A DNA stretch of 64,000 nt from Cannabis sativa (taxonomy: Eukaryota > Streptophyta > Magnoliopsida > Rosales > Cannabaceae): positions 19,744,160-19,808,159 of the forward strand of contig NC_083601.1 in NCBI RefSeq assembly GCF_029168945.1, read 5' to 3'. The notes below the pieces were generated by a model, which made no database searches, was not told where the DNA came from, and was given only the letters and a program-made list of their open reading frames with translations. Position 1 is the stretch's first letter; every line of letters begins with the position of its first letter. Below are positions 49,503-60,035 of this stretch, in pieces. A program made the position numbers and the translations under genes.

Positions 49503-52313
49503 ATGGCTGGAAATCACGTTAACGGAGCTAACAACGGATCCATCAATATTGGAATGATGAGCGTACCATTGCCTGGAGCTGGAGTGCCACCTGTAGACGT
49601 CATCAACGGCGGAGTAGGGAGAAGCAACATCAGACCTCTCAACCTATTCCCAGAAACAACTGGCCCTCAAGTCGGAGACACGTCCACACCACCAGCAACC
49701 ATGCATTTTCCCCCCGTCACCCCGGCAGTAGTGTCCAAAGGAGTAGTCCAGCTCACGACCGATCAATATGCTGCAATTCAGGATCAACTGCAAGCACTAC
49801 AAGTCGAGGTAGATGGACAGAGTCGAGCTTGACGCCCTCCTCGAGTTCCTGCCATTCGCAACGAAAACCCTCAGGTAACAGTTTCCAAACGTCAAACTAA
49901 CCGTGTACGCAAGGAACGAAGAACTGACCCTGAAGTTCTGGACTTGAACCACCCGACGTCAAGAGATCAATCTGCAAGGTTTCCTAACCAGAGCGCACAA
50001 ATCGACGAGGATCCTGAGCGCCGCAACCCTCGCAGTCGTCCATCTCGAGATAACGACGCAGAATCGGCCTCTTCATCCTCGCATGGCCGCACTCCGAGCA
50101 GGTATACGAGGTCTGGCTCTGTACAGACACAGCAGGGAGGACGTTATCGCGTACACCGAGGTGATCTGCGTGATCACCTCAACGCAGTTTTTAGGGCACG
50201 CTCCCGCGGCCCACATAACACTGAGACGCTCCATGATCCCCATACGGGCGATCAGGGTGTCAATACAGTTAACAACCCGCCGATCGCGACCACTGGGATT
50301 AATATCCCCTCGAACCTTGCCGCAGTAGTTGCGAGCCCCGCAGTCGCAGCGACTCCAACGCCTGTGACAGGAGGAATCGATCAAAGCATGCTTCTGCAAG
50401 CTTTGAAGATGCTCGAGCAGCAGCGTAAGCCCATATACAAGCTGCACGGCACTTCGCCTTTTACCGCAGAAGTGCGGCAGGCCCAACTTCCAAAAGGGTT
50501 TCGTTTATCCGAATCCCTCAAATATAAAGGTACTTCTAACCCGTTAGATTACCTAGAAAAGTTTAACACTATAATGGAAGTGGACCAGGTACCGCAACTT
50601 GCGAAGTGTCGCATTCTTGCGGCAACACTCGAGGAGAATGCCCATGATTGGTTCACCCAATTACCAGAGGCATCGATATCGACGTGGGAAAACTTCGTCG
50701 ACTTATTCCTCACACATTTCCAGGCCACGATGACGTATAGGCCACCCTATACGACTTTGGCCAACATCAAACAAGAGCCTGGTGAGTCTTTACAAGATTA
50801 TTTCAAGCGTTTTAACGCCGAAGTAACAAAGGTCGAGAAGGCCCCCGAGTCTTCGCTTGTTTGCATGCTAATAACAGGTATCTTGCCAAGAACCGACTTC
50901 TGGAAGGAGCTACAGGCCCGAAGGCCGGAATCCTTGGTAGAATTCTTCGCCATGGCCGAACCTCATAAGAGAATCGAGAATTCTCTGGCAGAGTTAGAGA
51001 AGGGCAAGAACAAATGACGATCACCCATACCGCGGTCGCGCTCTCGCAGTCCGCGAGGGAAGAATTCCAGGGGCCGAAGCCCAAGAAGACGCAGCCCGCG
51101 CAGACCGCGAAGCCCGAAGTTGGCTAAGTCACCCCCAAAGAAGGAGTCCTCGCCGAAGAGGAAAGGGGGACCTCGCTTCGTCAATTATACCGAACTGGCC
51201 GTACCTCGAGACCATATCTATGCGATTGAGGAAAGGAACGGCGTCTTCAAGAAGCCGCCCCCCATCAGGGGAAATCGCGACCGAAGAGATCCCAAAAAAT
51301 TCTGTAAGTACCACAAAGACATTGGTCACACTACCCTTGAGTGTTGGGTCTTGCAGGACGAGATAGAGGAACTGATCAGAAGAGGGAAGTTCGACAAGTA
51401 TAAGAGGAGCGAGGAGGGACATCCCCAAGCGGATGGCAAAGGGGATAGCCAGAACGCGAGTGGCTCGAGAACGCCTCGCAACATCTTAACCATAATCGGA
51501 GGACCGCATATCGCAGGCGACTCTCGCAAATCGCAAGAAAGGTATGCTAGAGAAGCCAAGGAGAGGCCGTTGACCAATGTGAACAATCTTGGTGAACGGC
51601 CAGAGAAGCTCTTCAAGAAGGAATGCGAGGACATCGTCTTTATGGAGAGCGATGCGAGATGGGTCCACCACCCGCACTCTGACGCACTGGTGATAGTCGC
51701 CAATATTGGTGGAGACAATGTCCATCGCATATTGGTCGACAATGGGAGTTCGGTGAATTTACTGAATTTCCAAGCCTTCAAGCAAATGGGATTACAAGAA
51801 AAGGATCTGCGACCTATGACATCAAGCATCTATGGCTTCTCGGGAGATGTCATAGCAATCAAAGGAATGATCAAACTCCCAATCGCTTTGGGAACTGCCC
51901 CGATAACTGCCAAGTCGATGGCCGACTTCGCAGTAATCGACCAATACTCAGCGTATAACGCCGTGATTGGTCGACCAATTCTGAAGGAGATGAAGATCAT
52001 AACCTCGATCTATCATCTAACGATGAAGTTCCCCACTCCCTCTGGAGTAGGATCGGTGAGGGGAGTCCAATCTGACTCTCGAGAATGTTACAATGCAGCT
52101 GTCAAACTCGCAGAAAAAAGGACAGTGAATGTTATCCACCTTTTGGATGCACCACCACCTCGCCAGGAGATCCTCAGGATCGAGGAGGTACCGCACGTGG
52201 ACAAACCGGACTTGGATCCAAGAATCCTTGATCACACCGCCGCAGCCCAAGCCGCGGAAGATACAATCGAGATATGGTCGGGATATCTCCGCAGGTCATG
52301 TGTCATCGCTTGA
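49503..52313 (+). pseudogene. Retand gag-protease frame with two in-frame TGA codons
   Basis: One frame from ATG 49503 to 52313. 49503-49829 is a Gly/Pro-rich N-terminus; TGA at 49830-49832 follows. The capsid region (FRLSESLKYKGTSNPLDYLEKF, cut here to its start FRLSESLKYKG; also WENFVDLFLTHF, LQDYFKRFNAEV) ends at TGA 51015-51017. An Arg/Ser-Pro-rich basic stretch (51018-51130), a CKYHKDIGHTTLEC knuckle (about 51303) and a retropepsin-like ILVDNGSSVNLL (about 51731) follow in the same frame. The TGAs could be CGA decay. The second sits at a domain border where readthrough is conceivable. A frame change near 52270, apparently with loss of the usual protease-RT linker, separates this from pol. 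Confidence 0.85.
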
Positions 52314-55300
52314 ACATTGACCCCGAAGTGCGAGGTGTCCGACAAAAGCGCCGCAAAATGGACCCCGCGAGGTACCAAGCGCTGAAAGAAGAAGTTGACC
52401 GCCTCCTTGCCTGCGACTTTATACGCGAGTCATTTTACCCCGACTGGTTAGCTAACCCAGTACTCGTGCCAAAGCCTAATGGCTCATGGCGCACATGCGT
52501 TGACTTTACAGATCTGAACAAAGCTTGCCCCAAAGACAGCTTTCCTCTTCCAAGCATTGACCAACTTGTCGATGCCACTGCAGGTCACGCGCTTTTAAGC
52601 TTCATGGATGCGTACTCGGGATACAATCAAATCCCGATGTACGAACCGGACCAAGAACATACCTCGTTCATTACTGATCGAGGATTATACTGTTACAAAG
52701 TAATGCCTTTTGGTTTAATAAACGCAGGTGCGACTTATCAAAGGCTAGTGAATATGATGTTCGCAAATCTAATTGGAAAGACAATGGAGGTATATGTTGA
52801 CGATATGCTCGTAAAATCGCAGCATGCGAAGGATCATATTACGCACTTACAGGCCATGTTCGACATATTGCGACGATACAAGATGCGTCTAAATCCGTTA
52901 AAATGCGTCTTTGGAGTGGGTTCCGGAAAATTCCTTGGTTTTATGGTAAATCAGCGAGGAATAGAAGCCAATCCTGCGAAGATTAGAGCGTTGGTAGAAA
53001 TGCCGTCACCGACTAAGCCAAAGGAGGTTCAAAGCCTCACAGGCAAAGTCGCGGCTTTAAACTGCTTCATATCCAGATCCTCTGACAAGTGTAAAGAGTT
53101 TTTCCAGACCTTGAAAGGTAACAAAAGGTTTCAATGGAACGAGAAATGCGAGCTGGCTTTTCAAGCTTTAAAAACGCATTTGGGGCAACCTCCAGTTCTA
53201 TCAAAACCATTGCCCGGAGAAGTTTTGTCTATTTATTTGGCCGTCTCCGAATACGCGATTAGTTCAGTACTAGTCCGCGAGGACCAAGGACGTCAACACC
53301 CGGTGTACTACGTCAGTAAGCGATTATTAGACGTCGAGACGCGTTATCCTCAAATGGAGAAACTGGCTTTCGCCTTGATAATATCCTCAAGAAAATTGCG
53401 ACCTTATTTCCAGGCTCACAGCATTGAAGTTTTGACAAACTTCCCCTTAAGACAGGTTTTGGCAAAACCAGAAGCATCGGGGAGATTGTTAAAATGGGCG
53501 ATGGAGTTAAGTCAGTTCGACATCAAGTATAAACCGAGAACTGCGATCAAGGGGCAAGCCTTGGCAGATTTTATACTTGAATTCCCAAGCACCGAGGTGG
53601 CAGTTGTAGAGGGTGGAAATGACATTGCCGTGGCAAGCAAAGAAGTATGGACATTGTATGTCGATGGAGCCTCAAATAACGAAGGTTCTGGCAGCGGGAT
53701 CTTGTTAATCAGTCCCAATAATTTCAAGGTACACGCTGCTCTGCGTTTTGAATTCTCTGCATCTAACAATGAAGCCGAGTATGAGGCTTTAATCGCAGGT
53801 CTGAAATTGGCCCTCGAGATGAAAGTCGAGTATCTACAAGCTTTTAGCGACTCTCAAATCGTGGTATGCCAAGTGAATGGAGAATACCTAGCAAGAGGCG
53901 GAAGATTGGTTAAATACTTAGCCATCGTTCGTGAAATAATGCAGAAGTTCAAACATGTAGTTGTGTCTCGAGTACCGCGTACTCAAAATGCCCACGCAGA
54001 CGTATTGGCCCGGCTGGCCTCCACCAGAGAAGCCGAGTTACTCGATGTAATTCTGGTAGATGTATTGGCTCACGCAACCATAGATCGAGAAACGATCATG
54101 GAAATCGATGACGTCCAGAAGATTACCTGGATGACTCCTATCCTCGCATACCTTGACAAGGGGCTCCTACCTGATGATAAAATAGAAGCAAGGAAATTGC
54201 GACAGCGAGCAGCCCGTTATGTGATATATGACCAGAGTTTGTATCGCAGGAGTTTTAGTCAACCACTTCTCAAATGTATCAGTGGAGAAGACTGCGGTTA
54301 CATACTGCGTGAAGTTCACGAGGGAATTTGTGGCAATCATACTGGAGGTAATTCCCTTGCTTTAAAAATTATGCGGCAAGGGTATTACTGGCCAACACTG
54401 CGACAAGATGCCCTCACGTTTGCAAAAAGGTGTGATAGATGCCAGCGAATAGCCATTTACACACACCAGCCCCCGAGTAACCTCCATTCTATCACGAGTC
54501 CCTGGCCCTTTGCAATATGGGGAATCGATTTAATCGGCGAGTTACCCAAGGGAAAAGGCGGAGTCAAATATGTTGTGGTCGCAGTTGACTATTTCACGAA
54601 GTGGGCTGAAGTAAAAGCACTCGCAACCATCACTGCAACGAAATTACGCGAGTTCGTCTACACCTCCATCATTTGTCGTTTTGGCATTTCGCATAAACTC
54701 ATTTCGGACAATGGAAAACAATTTGACTGTAAAGAGATGCGACAGCTATGCGACGATTTGGGGATTAAAAAAGCTTTTTCCGCAGTTGCTTACCCGCAGA
54801 GTAATGGACAGACTGAAGCAGTTAACAAGATAATTAAGCACACAATAAAGGGAAAATTAGAAGGTCGCAAAGGGGCTTGGCCAGATGAATTATCGCAAGT
54901 CCTATGGTCCTATAATACGACCCCTCGATCTACAACTGGCGAAACACCCTTCTCACTTTCTTACGGGTGCGAGGCCATGTTGCCAGTTGAAGTTGGGGCA
55001 GGTTCCCTACGCAGGGATACTTTCAATATCTCGCAAAACAACGAGAATCAGCTATTCTGCCTTGATCTTTTGGAGGAAAAGCGTGATAAGGCGCAACTAC
55101 AAAATGCGGCTTATCAACAACGAACCGCAAGGTACTTTAACTCCAAAGTGAAGGTAAAAACCCTGCGAGCAGGAGACTTGGTCCTTAGAAGAGTAATGCC
55201 GAACACCAAAATCTCGTCGCATGGGGTTTTTGGGGATAATTGGGAAGGACCATACGTCATCGCAGATCAAATTGGTGATGCAACTTATCGACTCGTAACA

Positions 55301-55363
55301 CTCGATGGAACCGCGATTCCACGAGCATGGAATAGCGAGAGCTTGAAATTTTATTATCAGTAG
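52274..55363 (+). CDS. Retand pol: RT, RNase H, second RNase H, integrase (open, 1,029 codons)
   Basis: Longest open frame of any retroelement here. RT about residues 25-200, with catalytic Asp112 (FMDAYSGYN) and YVDD at 174-177. Ty3-type RNase H follows to about 400. A second, plant-type RNase H starts about 458 (LYVDGASNNEGSG, ASNNEAEYEAL, SDSQIVV), a Tat-lineage trait. Integrase from about 680 has the HHCC knuckle (HEGICGNH, CDRCQR), first Asp at 752 (GIDLIGELP), second in ISDNGKQFD, and Glu in SNGQTEAVNK. The C-terminus has the usual LVLRRV and GPYVI words. The ATG at 52274 is simply the first Met after a frame change. In a functional relative this region continues from protease. All catalytic residues are present, so the copy could supply pol in trans only if expressed. 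Confidence 0.9.
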   Translation: MVGISPQVMCHRLNIDPEVRGVRQKRRKMDPARYQALKEEVDRLLACDFIRESFYPDWLANPVLVPKPNGSWRTCVDFTDLNKACPKDSFPLPSIDQLVDATAGHALLSFMDAYSGYNQIPMYEPDQEHTSFITDRGLYCYKVMPFGLINAGATYQRLVNMMFANLIGKTMEVYVDDMLVKSQHAKDHITHLQAMFDILRRYKMRLNPLKCVFGVGSGKFLGFMVNQRGIEANPAKIRALVEMPSPTKPKEVQSLTGKVAALNCFISRSSDKCKEFFQTLKGNKRFQWNEKCELAFQALKTHLGQPPVLSKPLPGEVLSIYLAVSEYAISSVLVREDQGRQHPVYYVSKRLLDVETRYPQMEKLAFALIISSRKLRPYFQAHSIEVLTNFPLRQVLAKPEASGRLLKWAMELSQFDIKYKPRTAIKGQALADFILEFPSTEVAVVEGGNDIAVASKEVWTLYVDGASNNEGSGSGILLISPNNFKVHAALRFEFSASNNEAEYEALIAGLKLALEMKVEYLQAFSDSQIVVCQVNGEYLARGGRLVKYLAIVREIMQKFKHVVVSRVPRTQNAHADVLARLASTREAELLDVILVDVLAHATIDRETIMEIDDVQKITWMTPILAYLDKGLLPDDKIEARKLRQRAARYVIYDQSLYRRSFSQPLLKCISGEDCGYILREVHEGICGNHTGGNSLALKIMRQGYYWPTLRQDALTFAKRCDRCQRIAIYTHQPPSNLHSITSPWPFAIWGIDLIGELPKGKGGVKYVVVAVDYFTKWAEVKALATITATKLREFVYTSIICRFGISHKLISDNGKQFDCKEMRQLCDDLGIKKAFSAVAYPQSNGQTEAVNKIIKHTIKGKLEGRKGAWPDELSQVLWSYNTTPRSTTGETPFSLSYGCEAMLPVEVGAGSLRRDTFNISQNNENQLFCLDLLEEKRDKAQLQNAAYQQRTARYFNSKVKVKTLRAGDLVLRRVMPNTKISSHGVFGDNWEGPYVIADQIGDATYRLVTLDGTAIPRAWNSESLKFYYQ

Positions 55364-55936
55364 TATTCGCATTATTCGATTATGTTAATTCGTGTACTTA
55401 TACTTAGATATTTTTTGTTCAAAAAATCCTAAGTATAGGGGGATATATGCCCGCATGTACTAGTAATTATATGAATAAAATTACTTGCTAAGTTTTTCAA
55501 GTGATTTAAATTTAGTTTACCAACTTTGAAAATTTTCCTACTTATTACACCAAGCTGTAATTAAAGTCGCACATGTATATAAAATTGCGATTACACCGAG
55601 CTGTAATCAAAGTTAAAAATATATATAAAATCGCGAGTACCCGTGTACTGCGTAAACATTAAAGGATAAGCTATCCCCGCGAGGATAGAAATTTGTCCAA
55701 AAGATAAGGTAAATTTGTCTAAGTACAGAAGTGCGAGTACCCATGTACCGCATATATAAAAAAAAAAGTGAAATTAAACAACAACATAAATCAGAAGATA
55801 ATCAAGCGTCTGCAGCAGCAGGAGTAGTCCCATCAGGAGCAGTCTCGTCCGCGACCTTGCTGACGACCTCATTCTCGACTTCTTCAGCCTGTACGCCCTT
55901 GAACTCGTCCAGAAGGTGGCCTCCCCCACCTTGAGT
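55364..55936 (+). repeat. Non-coding, short tandem repeats and internal polypurine tract
   Basis: AAGTATAGGGGGATATATG at 55432-55450 looks like an internal polypurine tract. From 55549 to 55750, units of about 48 bases (TTACACCAAGCTGTAATTAAAG / TTACACCGAGCTGTAATCAAAG, each shown in part: TTACACC, GCTGTAAT, AAAG) and GCGAGTACCCGTGTACTGCG / GCGAGTACCCATGTACCGCA words repeat. No ORF. Confidence 0.55.
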
Positions 55937-57919
55937 CTAGGTAGGCGACATGGCGCGAAAGGCCTCAGCCATCTCAGCAGCTTCAGCTCCAAGAAGCAAG
56001 AAGTCGAAGTCAGGGACTTTGGAAAGAGTGGTATAGATATAATCAGACACAGCCTGATCGTACTGTTTCTTCCCATTCTCTTTCTCAGCCTCCAAATCGC
56101 GAGCCATCTCAACGATCGTTGTCTGCGACTTCTTGACCTCGAGCTCTGCCTGTTCTTTCGCCCTGCTGAGTTCCTCGAGCTCCTTCTCCTTGGCCTTGTT
56201 CAGCTCCTCAAGCTCTTTCTCCATCCTCGCCACATCCTGCTTCAGCTTCTTTATATTTTCTTGAAAATGGGCGTTCTGCCTCTTCAGCGAGTCGGCTTCC
56301 TTCGAAGGAGTAGCCGCGGCTTTTATGAACAAAGCCATGGACTGCGCGGCCAGTTCAGTGGATCGAGCAACGAGATCCTCGTAAGGGATCTCAGCCAGGA
56401 ACTTTTCCTGCATGGCCAGGAAGTCGCGAGCGCGAACTGGAGGGTCGATGACGACTTTCTTCCCCTTATCCTGAGTGGTCTTGGCCAACTTCTTGGAAGA
56501 GTCTGCGACAGGCGAAGCCATCACATCGCTCTTCCTCTTCTGGGCAACGACCGGCGAAGTCGTCGCTGTTCCACCCTTTTGTTTGATCTTCAGGACAGGG
56601 GCAGACTTCAGAAAAGTCATATCTGCAAGCATAAATGACAGATAAGTAAAAAATCACAGTCCTACCCGTCAGTTTATAGCAAAAGACAAGTTACCTGAAA
56701 TTTGTCGAGGAGTTTGCTTAGAAAGACGCTTGTCTATTCGCTCATGCTGCTTCTCAGATGGTTCTTTGTATACTGGCTCCCGTTGAAGACTCGCGTTCTC
56801 AGGAATCAGCTGATGTTCTCGCAACTTCGCAGTTGTACACAATAATCGCCAGTCGCGATCTTGTACCGGAAGGCTCCCGAGAATTTCAGCTGTCTCCTTA
56901 CTAGTCGCGTCAAGAGTTGGTCGAGCTGGTCTATCTGCGATGACAACAAAAAGCGAGTTAGCAAAAGATTTCAGAAAGCAAAGTAAAAAATGTCTAAGTC
57001 AAAAAATACGCGACATACTGGGTCTGCGATTAAAGTCAGTCCTAATCCCAGGAACCTTAAAGACGTAAAACCACTTCGACTTCCAGTCACCCATGTTCGA
57101 TACCATCCCCTCAACACCGTTTATTTCAGAAGTCGCCCATTTGCTAAAGCAATAGAAGCCGTTATGGAGGCCCACGCTCTTTATATCGTAGAAGTAACTA
57201 AACTCTTCTACTGACGGAGCCCTATGGACATACTCCATGTACATCGCATAGAAAGCCAATACAGTGCGATAACTGTTGGGTGTCAGCTGAAAGGGCGATA
57301 CGTCATATCGCCTAAGAATGGCTGCGACGAAGGGATGAAAGGGGACCGATACACCACATCGAAGGATGGGTATTGAGATTACCACATCCTCTGTAGGGAT
57401 GATCGCAGGGTTGGTGAATGGAAGGTGCGCTCTCTAAGACGGTTTAGGACGTTGAAACGCAAGTCGCAACAAATTCAACCTCACAAAGGTGGTGAAGTCT
57501 GATTTGGCAACCCTCGAGACTAAATCCTCGCACGCGAAGGGCTCGTTCAATTGGGAGTCGTCAACTGAATCTGTCCCACTCCCTTCCGCTTCCTCCTCTT
57601 CCCCACCTGACTCGCGGACTGGAGTCGTCCATTCCTCCTCCACCTCCTCGACCTCGATGTCGGGAGCATGCCTCGTATGTATGAGGTAGTCGCGCGCTGA
57701 CACTGTGGACTCACTGTCCCGGATATCGATTGTCCCAGGTTCAGTGAGCTCCTGTACCATCCTCTCGATGTCTACGGAAGACATCGGACCTAACTCTATT
57801 TCCGCAGCCTCCATTTCGGAGATGTCCGTAGGGAGAAAACTGTCTCTCTCCTGGTCCGACTCTCCGTCAAAGGCGTGGCCTCCTGAGCCGAGCTGCTGGC
57901 TATCCGATAGATCGCTCAT
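55937..57919 (-). pseudogene. Antisense ORF of Retand: three exons, one internal TAG
   Basis: Minus-strand gene inside a plus-strand element. Exon 1 57919-57019 starts ATG with an acidic Ser/Asp/Glu-rich N-terminus, then a segment (FHPFVAAILRRYDVSPFQL, FYCFSKWA) like the plant 'putative gypsy type transposon' domain. Intron 57018-56935 (GTATGT to TCGCAG, 84 bp). Exon 2 56934-56695. Intron 56694-56623 (GTAACT to TTGCAG, 72 bp). Exon 3 56622-55937, a long Lys/Glu-rich coiled coil (ELEELNKAKEKELEELSRA). Phases join, total 609 codons including stop. A single TAG at 57436-57434 interrupts exon 1. Each exon is open up to its predicted splice site. Antisense ORFs are known in Retand-type elements. 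Function is unknown to me. Confidence 0.75.
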
Positions 57920-59169
57920 CTGAAAGATAGAAGATCTTTTCAGCGTGATGGATGTGTGAAAAATAAAAGTAAGTGATCTCACCCGCAGTAGATTATAAAG
58001 TCGCATTCGACAGAAAGGTCAATCTCCATACGGAAACTGACCATCCCGTCAATATGCGAGAAGAGATACAGCTATCTTGGGCAAGTAATTCACGCATCCT
58101 CAGTTAAACGGTATACCTCCAGAAACGGCTGGGAGTTTCCCAGTGACTCAAGAAGTATGCATTTTCAAGCATAACCCTGAAGTTACTGGGAGACCCCCAC
58201 CGTTTCGAGACTACCTAGCAACCAAAGAGTGCGATCATTCGAGTATTAACGCACGTCAACAAATGGCTGGGTGTATCACAGTATCTCAAGGGGCATATAA
58301 TCGCATATATGGCCATTAGAATACTGTGACACACCCACCATTTGGAATGGCAATTAATACTCTCACCACTCAGCCCGCGACATGTAAAGATCCTAAAAGG
58401 TCTAGCTAACAGTTAAGCGGAAATAAGTCTTGGAAATATGCGATTATTCAAGCTGTTCATCTGAACACCTGCGAACATTCAAATTGCTCATCCGAATATC
58501 CGCGAGTATTCGAGACGTGAATCAGTGCCTATGAATTGTGTGCGGTTATGTCAGTTTACAGGTCCTATACTATGAATGTTACCCAGTTTCATTTACCCAA
58601 AACACGTAATACCCACTAGCATACATTCCTAAAAAGCCTTTAAAAACATCCAAACCCAGAAAGTAAAGCGCAATTTCTCCAAAAACAAAAAACGAAAAAT
58701 GCAGTGATTTAGAAACTAACCTTTAGTTTTGATTCCTGCGATTGCTCTCGATCACGTCTGAGATTGAAAGTGTTGTGGAAAGTGGCAGAAAATCTGGGGA
58801 TGGATTTTTTCTGAAGTGTATGAACTGGAGGGAAGTTAAGAGAAAAGAGGGAAAAATGGGAAATTTGATTCGTATCAAAGCGTTTAAATACCCATATCCC
58901 TTATTAATTGGGATTGTGACACGTGGCAGCCAGAATGCCTAAGGTCGCCCAATCTAACGGCCAATTATGGCCACGCCTACACGAAAACCGAAGAGTTTTG
59001 TGACGTGGCATCCTAGAGGTAATAAAAATTAATAATTACAGCCGTCATTTTTCGAAACCCTCGATGGGACAACCAAAAGGTCACCTCCTCGTGACAACCT
59101 TTCACCTGTCTCTCGAGTAATAGTTTCCCTCAGTGACCGCTCTTGTCACGTCGCGAAACTAGGGGCATG
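57920..59169. other. Retand 3' non-coding region with two large hairpins and polypurine tract
   Basis: 58117-58146 pairs with 58181-58210, and 58240-58293 with 58311-58364, as imperfect inverted repeats. The two hairpins are themselves related (AAACGGCTGGGAGTTTCCCAG versus AAATGGCTGGGTGTATCACAG, each read in short pieces). The region is upstream of the antisense ATG and so is also its promoter side. ACACGTGGC at 58919-58927 is an ACGT-core site. AACTAGGGGCA at 59158-59168 is the polypurine tract before the 3' LTR. Confidence 0.6.
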
Positions 59170-60035
59170 TGTTATAGTGAGATTTCTCTCACCTAGAAAC
59201 TCGAGACCAGACTCCTCTTTAAAGGACACGTGTATTCAGATTTCTAATGAAGGCTGAATGTCCGTGAGAGACTTCTCGAAGTTTAGACCTCGCTCAGGAT
59301 AAAACCGGCGAGATACTGTAAGTGTGACTTAAGTCGCACCACGTAACCGTAATTCTCATCATGCAGGGTAGATCCAACTCGCATATGTCAGAACATGTGC
59401 GAGTGTCCCCTCTATATCTCCGCGACAAGTATAGAGGCCAACTCCCTATGATGCAGTTTGGTCTCAACGACCCAATAGCCCTGACAGACCAATATAAATT
59501 CGCATGTCCAGACTTTACTAGCTCCAACATGCGACGTCTACAAGGGGCGATTACCTAAGGACGCAGACGTTCCAAACGTACTGGCGATCCTGCGAGCTCA
59601 ACAAACGGAACATGAACGGTCAACTCGCAGATGCGGAAGACGCATACGTTGATGAACTTAGTAACTGTCACACATTTATTAATGTTAACGTTGTTTGAGT
59701 TTAGTTATGGCAATTCAATGTGTAAATAATGGATTAACAATGAATGTGATCCTCATGTAACCGATTGGACACCTACTTTGTATATAAAGGGGTGATCCAC
59801 CATGAAAATGCACCTACGAATCCTTTGCTACAGTGGACTAAGCAGATCGAAATCTGACTGAACCACTATAATTCATTGTCTTGTTTACTTTTTCCAGCCT
59901 TGTTGTTTGTTCTTGCATTCCCAGTCGAGTACTCGCCATTTTAGGTTGAATACTCGCGCTTGTCATTTCCCAAAAATTTCTCCTTTATATCAATTAAATA
60001 ATACTTTTTTGTGTTGCGAAATTCACTCGACAACA
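59170..60035 (+). repeat. 3' LTR of Retand element
   Basis: 866 bases, six differences from the 5' LTR. TATATAAA at 59781-59788. Confidence 0.93.

Larger units (their letters stand above)
48574..60035 (+). mobile_element. Ty3/gypsy Tat/Retand-type element with antisense gene
   Basis: LTRs of 866 bases at 48574-49439 and 59170-60035 (TGTTATAG to CGACAACA), six hand-counted differences (0.7%). Target duplication TTAAA at 48569-48573 and 60036-60040. Total 11,462 bases. Order: primer site, gag-protease frame (two TGA stops), RT, RNase H, a second plant-type RNase H, integrase, then 3.8 kb with an antisense spliced ORF. The second RNase H and the antisense ORF are traits of the Tat/Retand group. 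It lies in the 5' LTR of copia-2 and is the innermost element of this nest. Confidence 0.93.
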
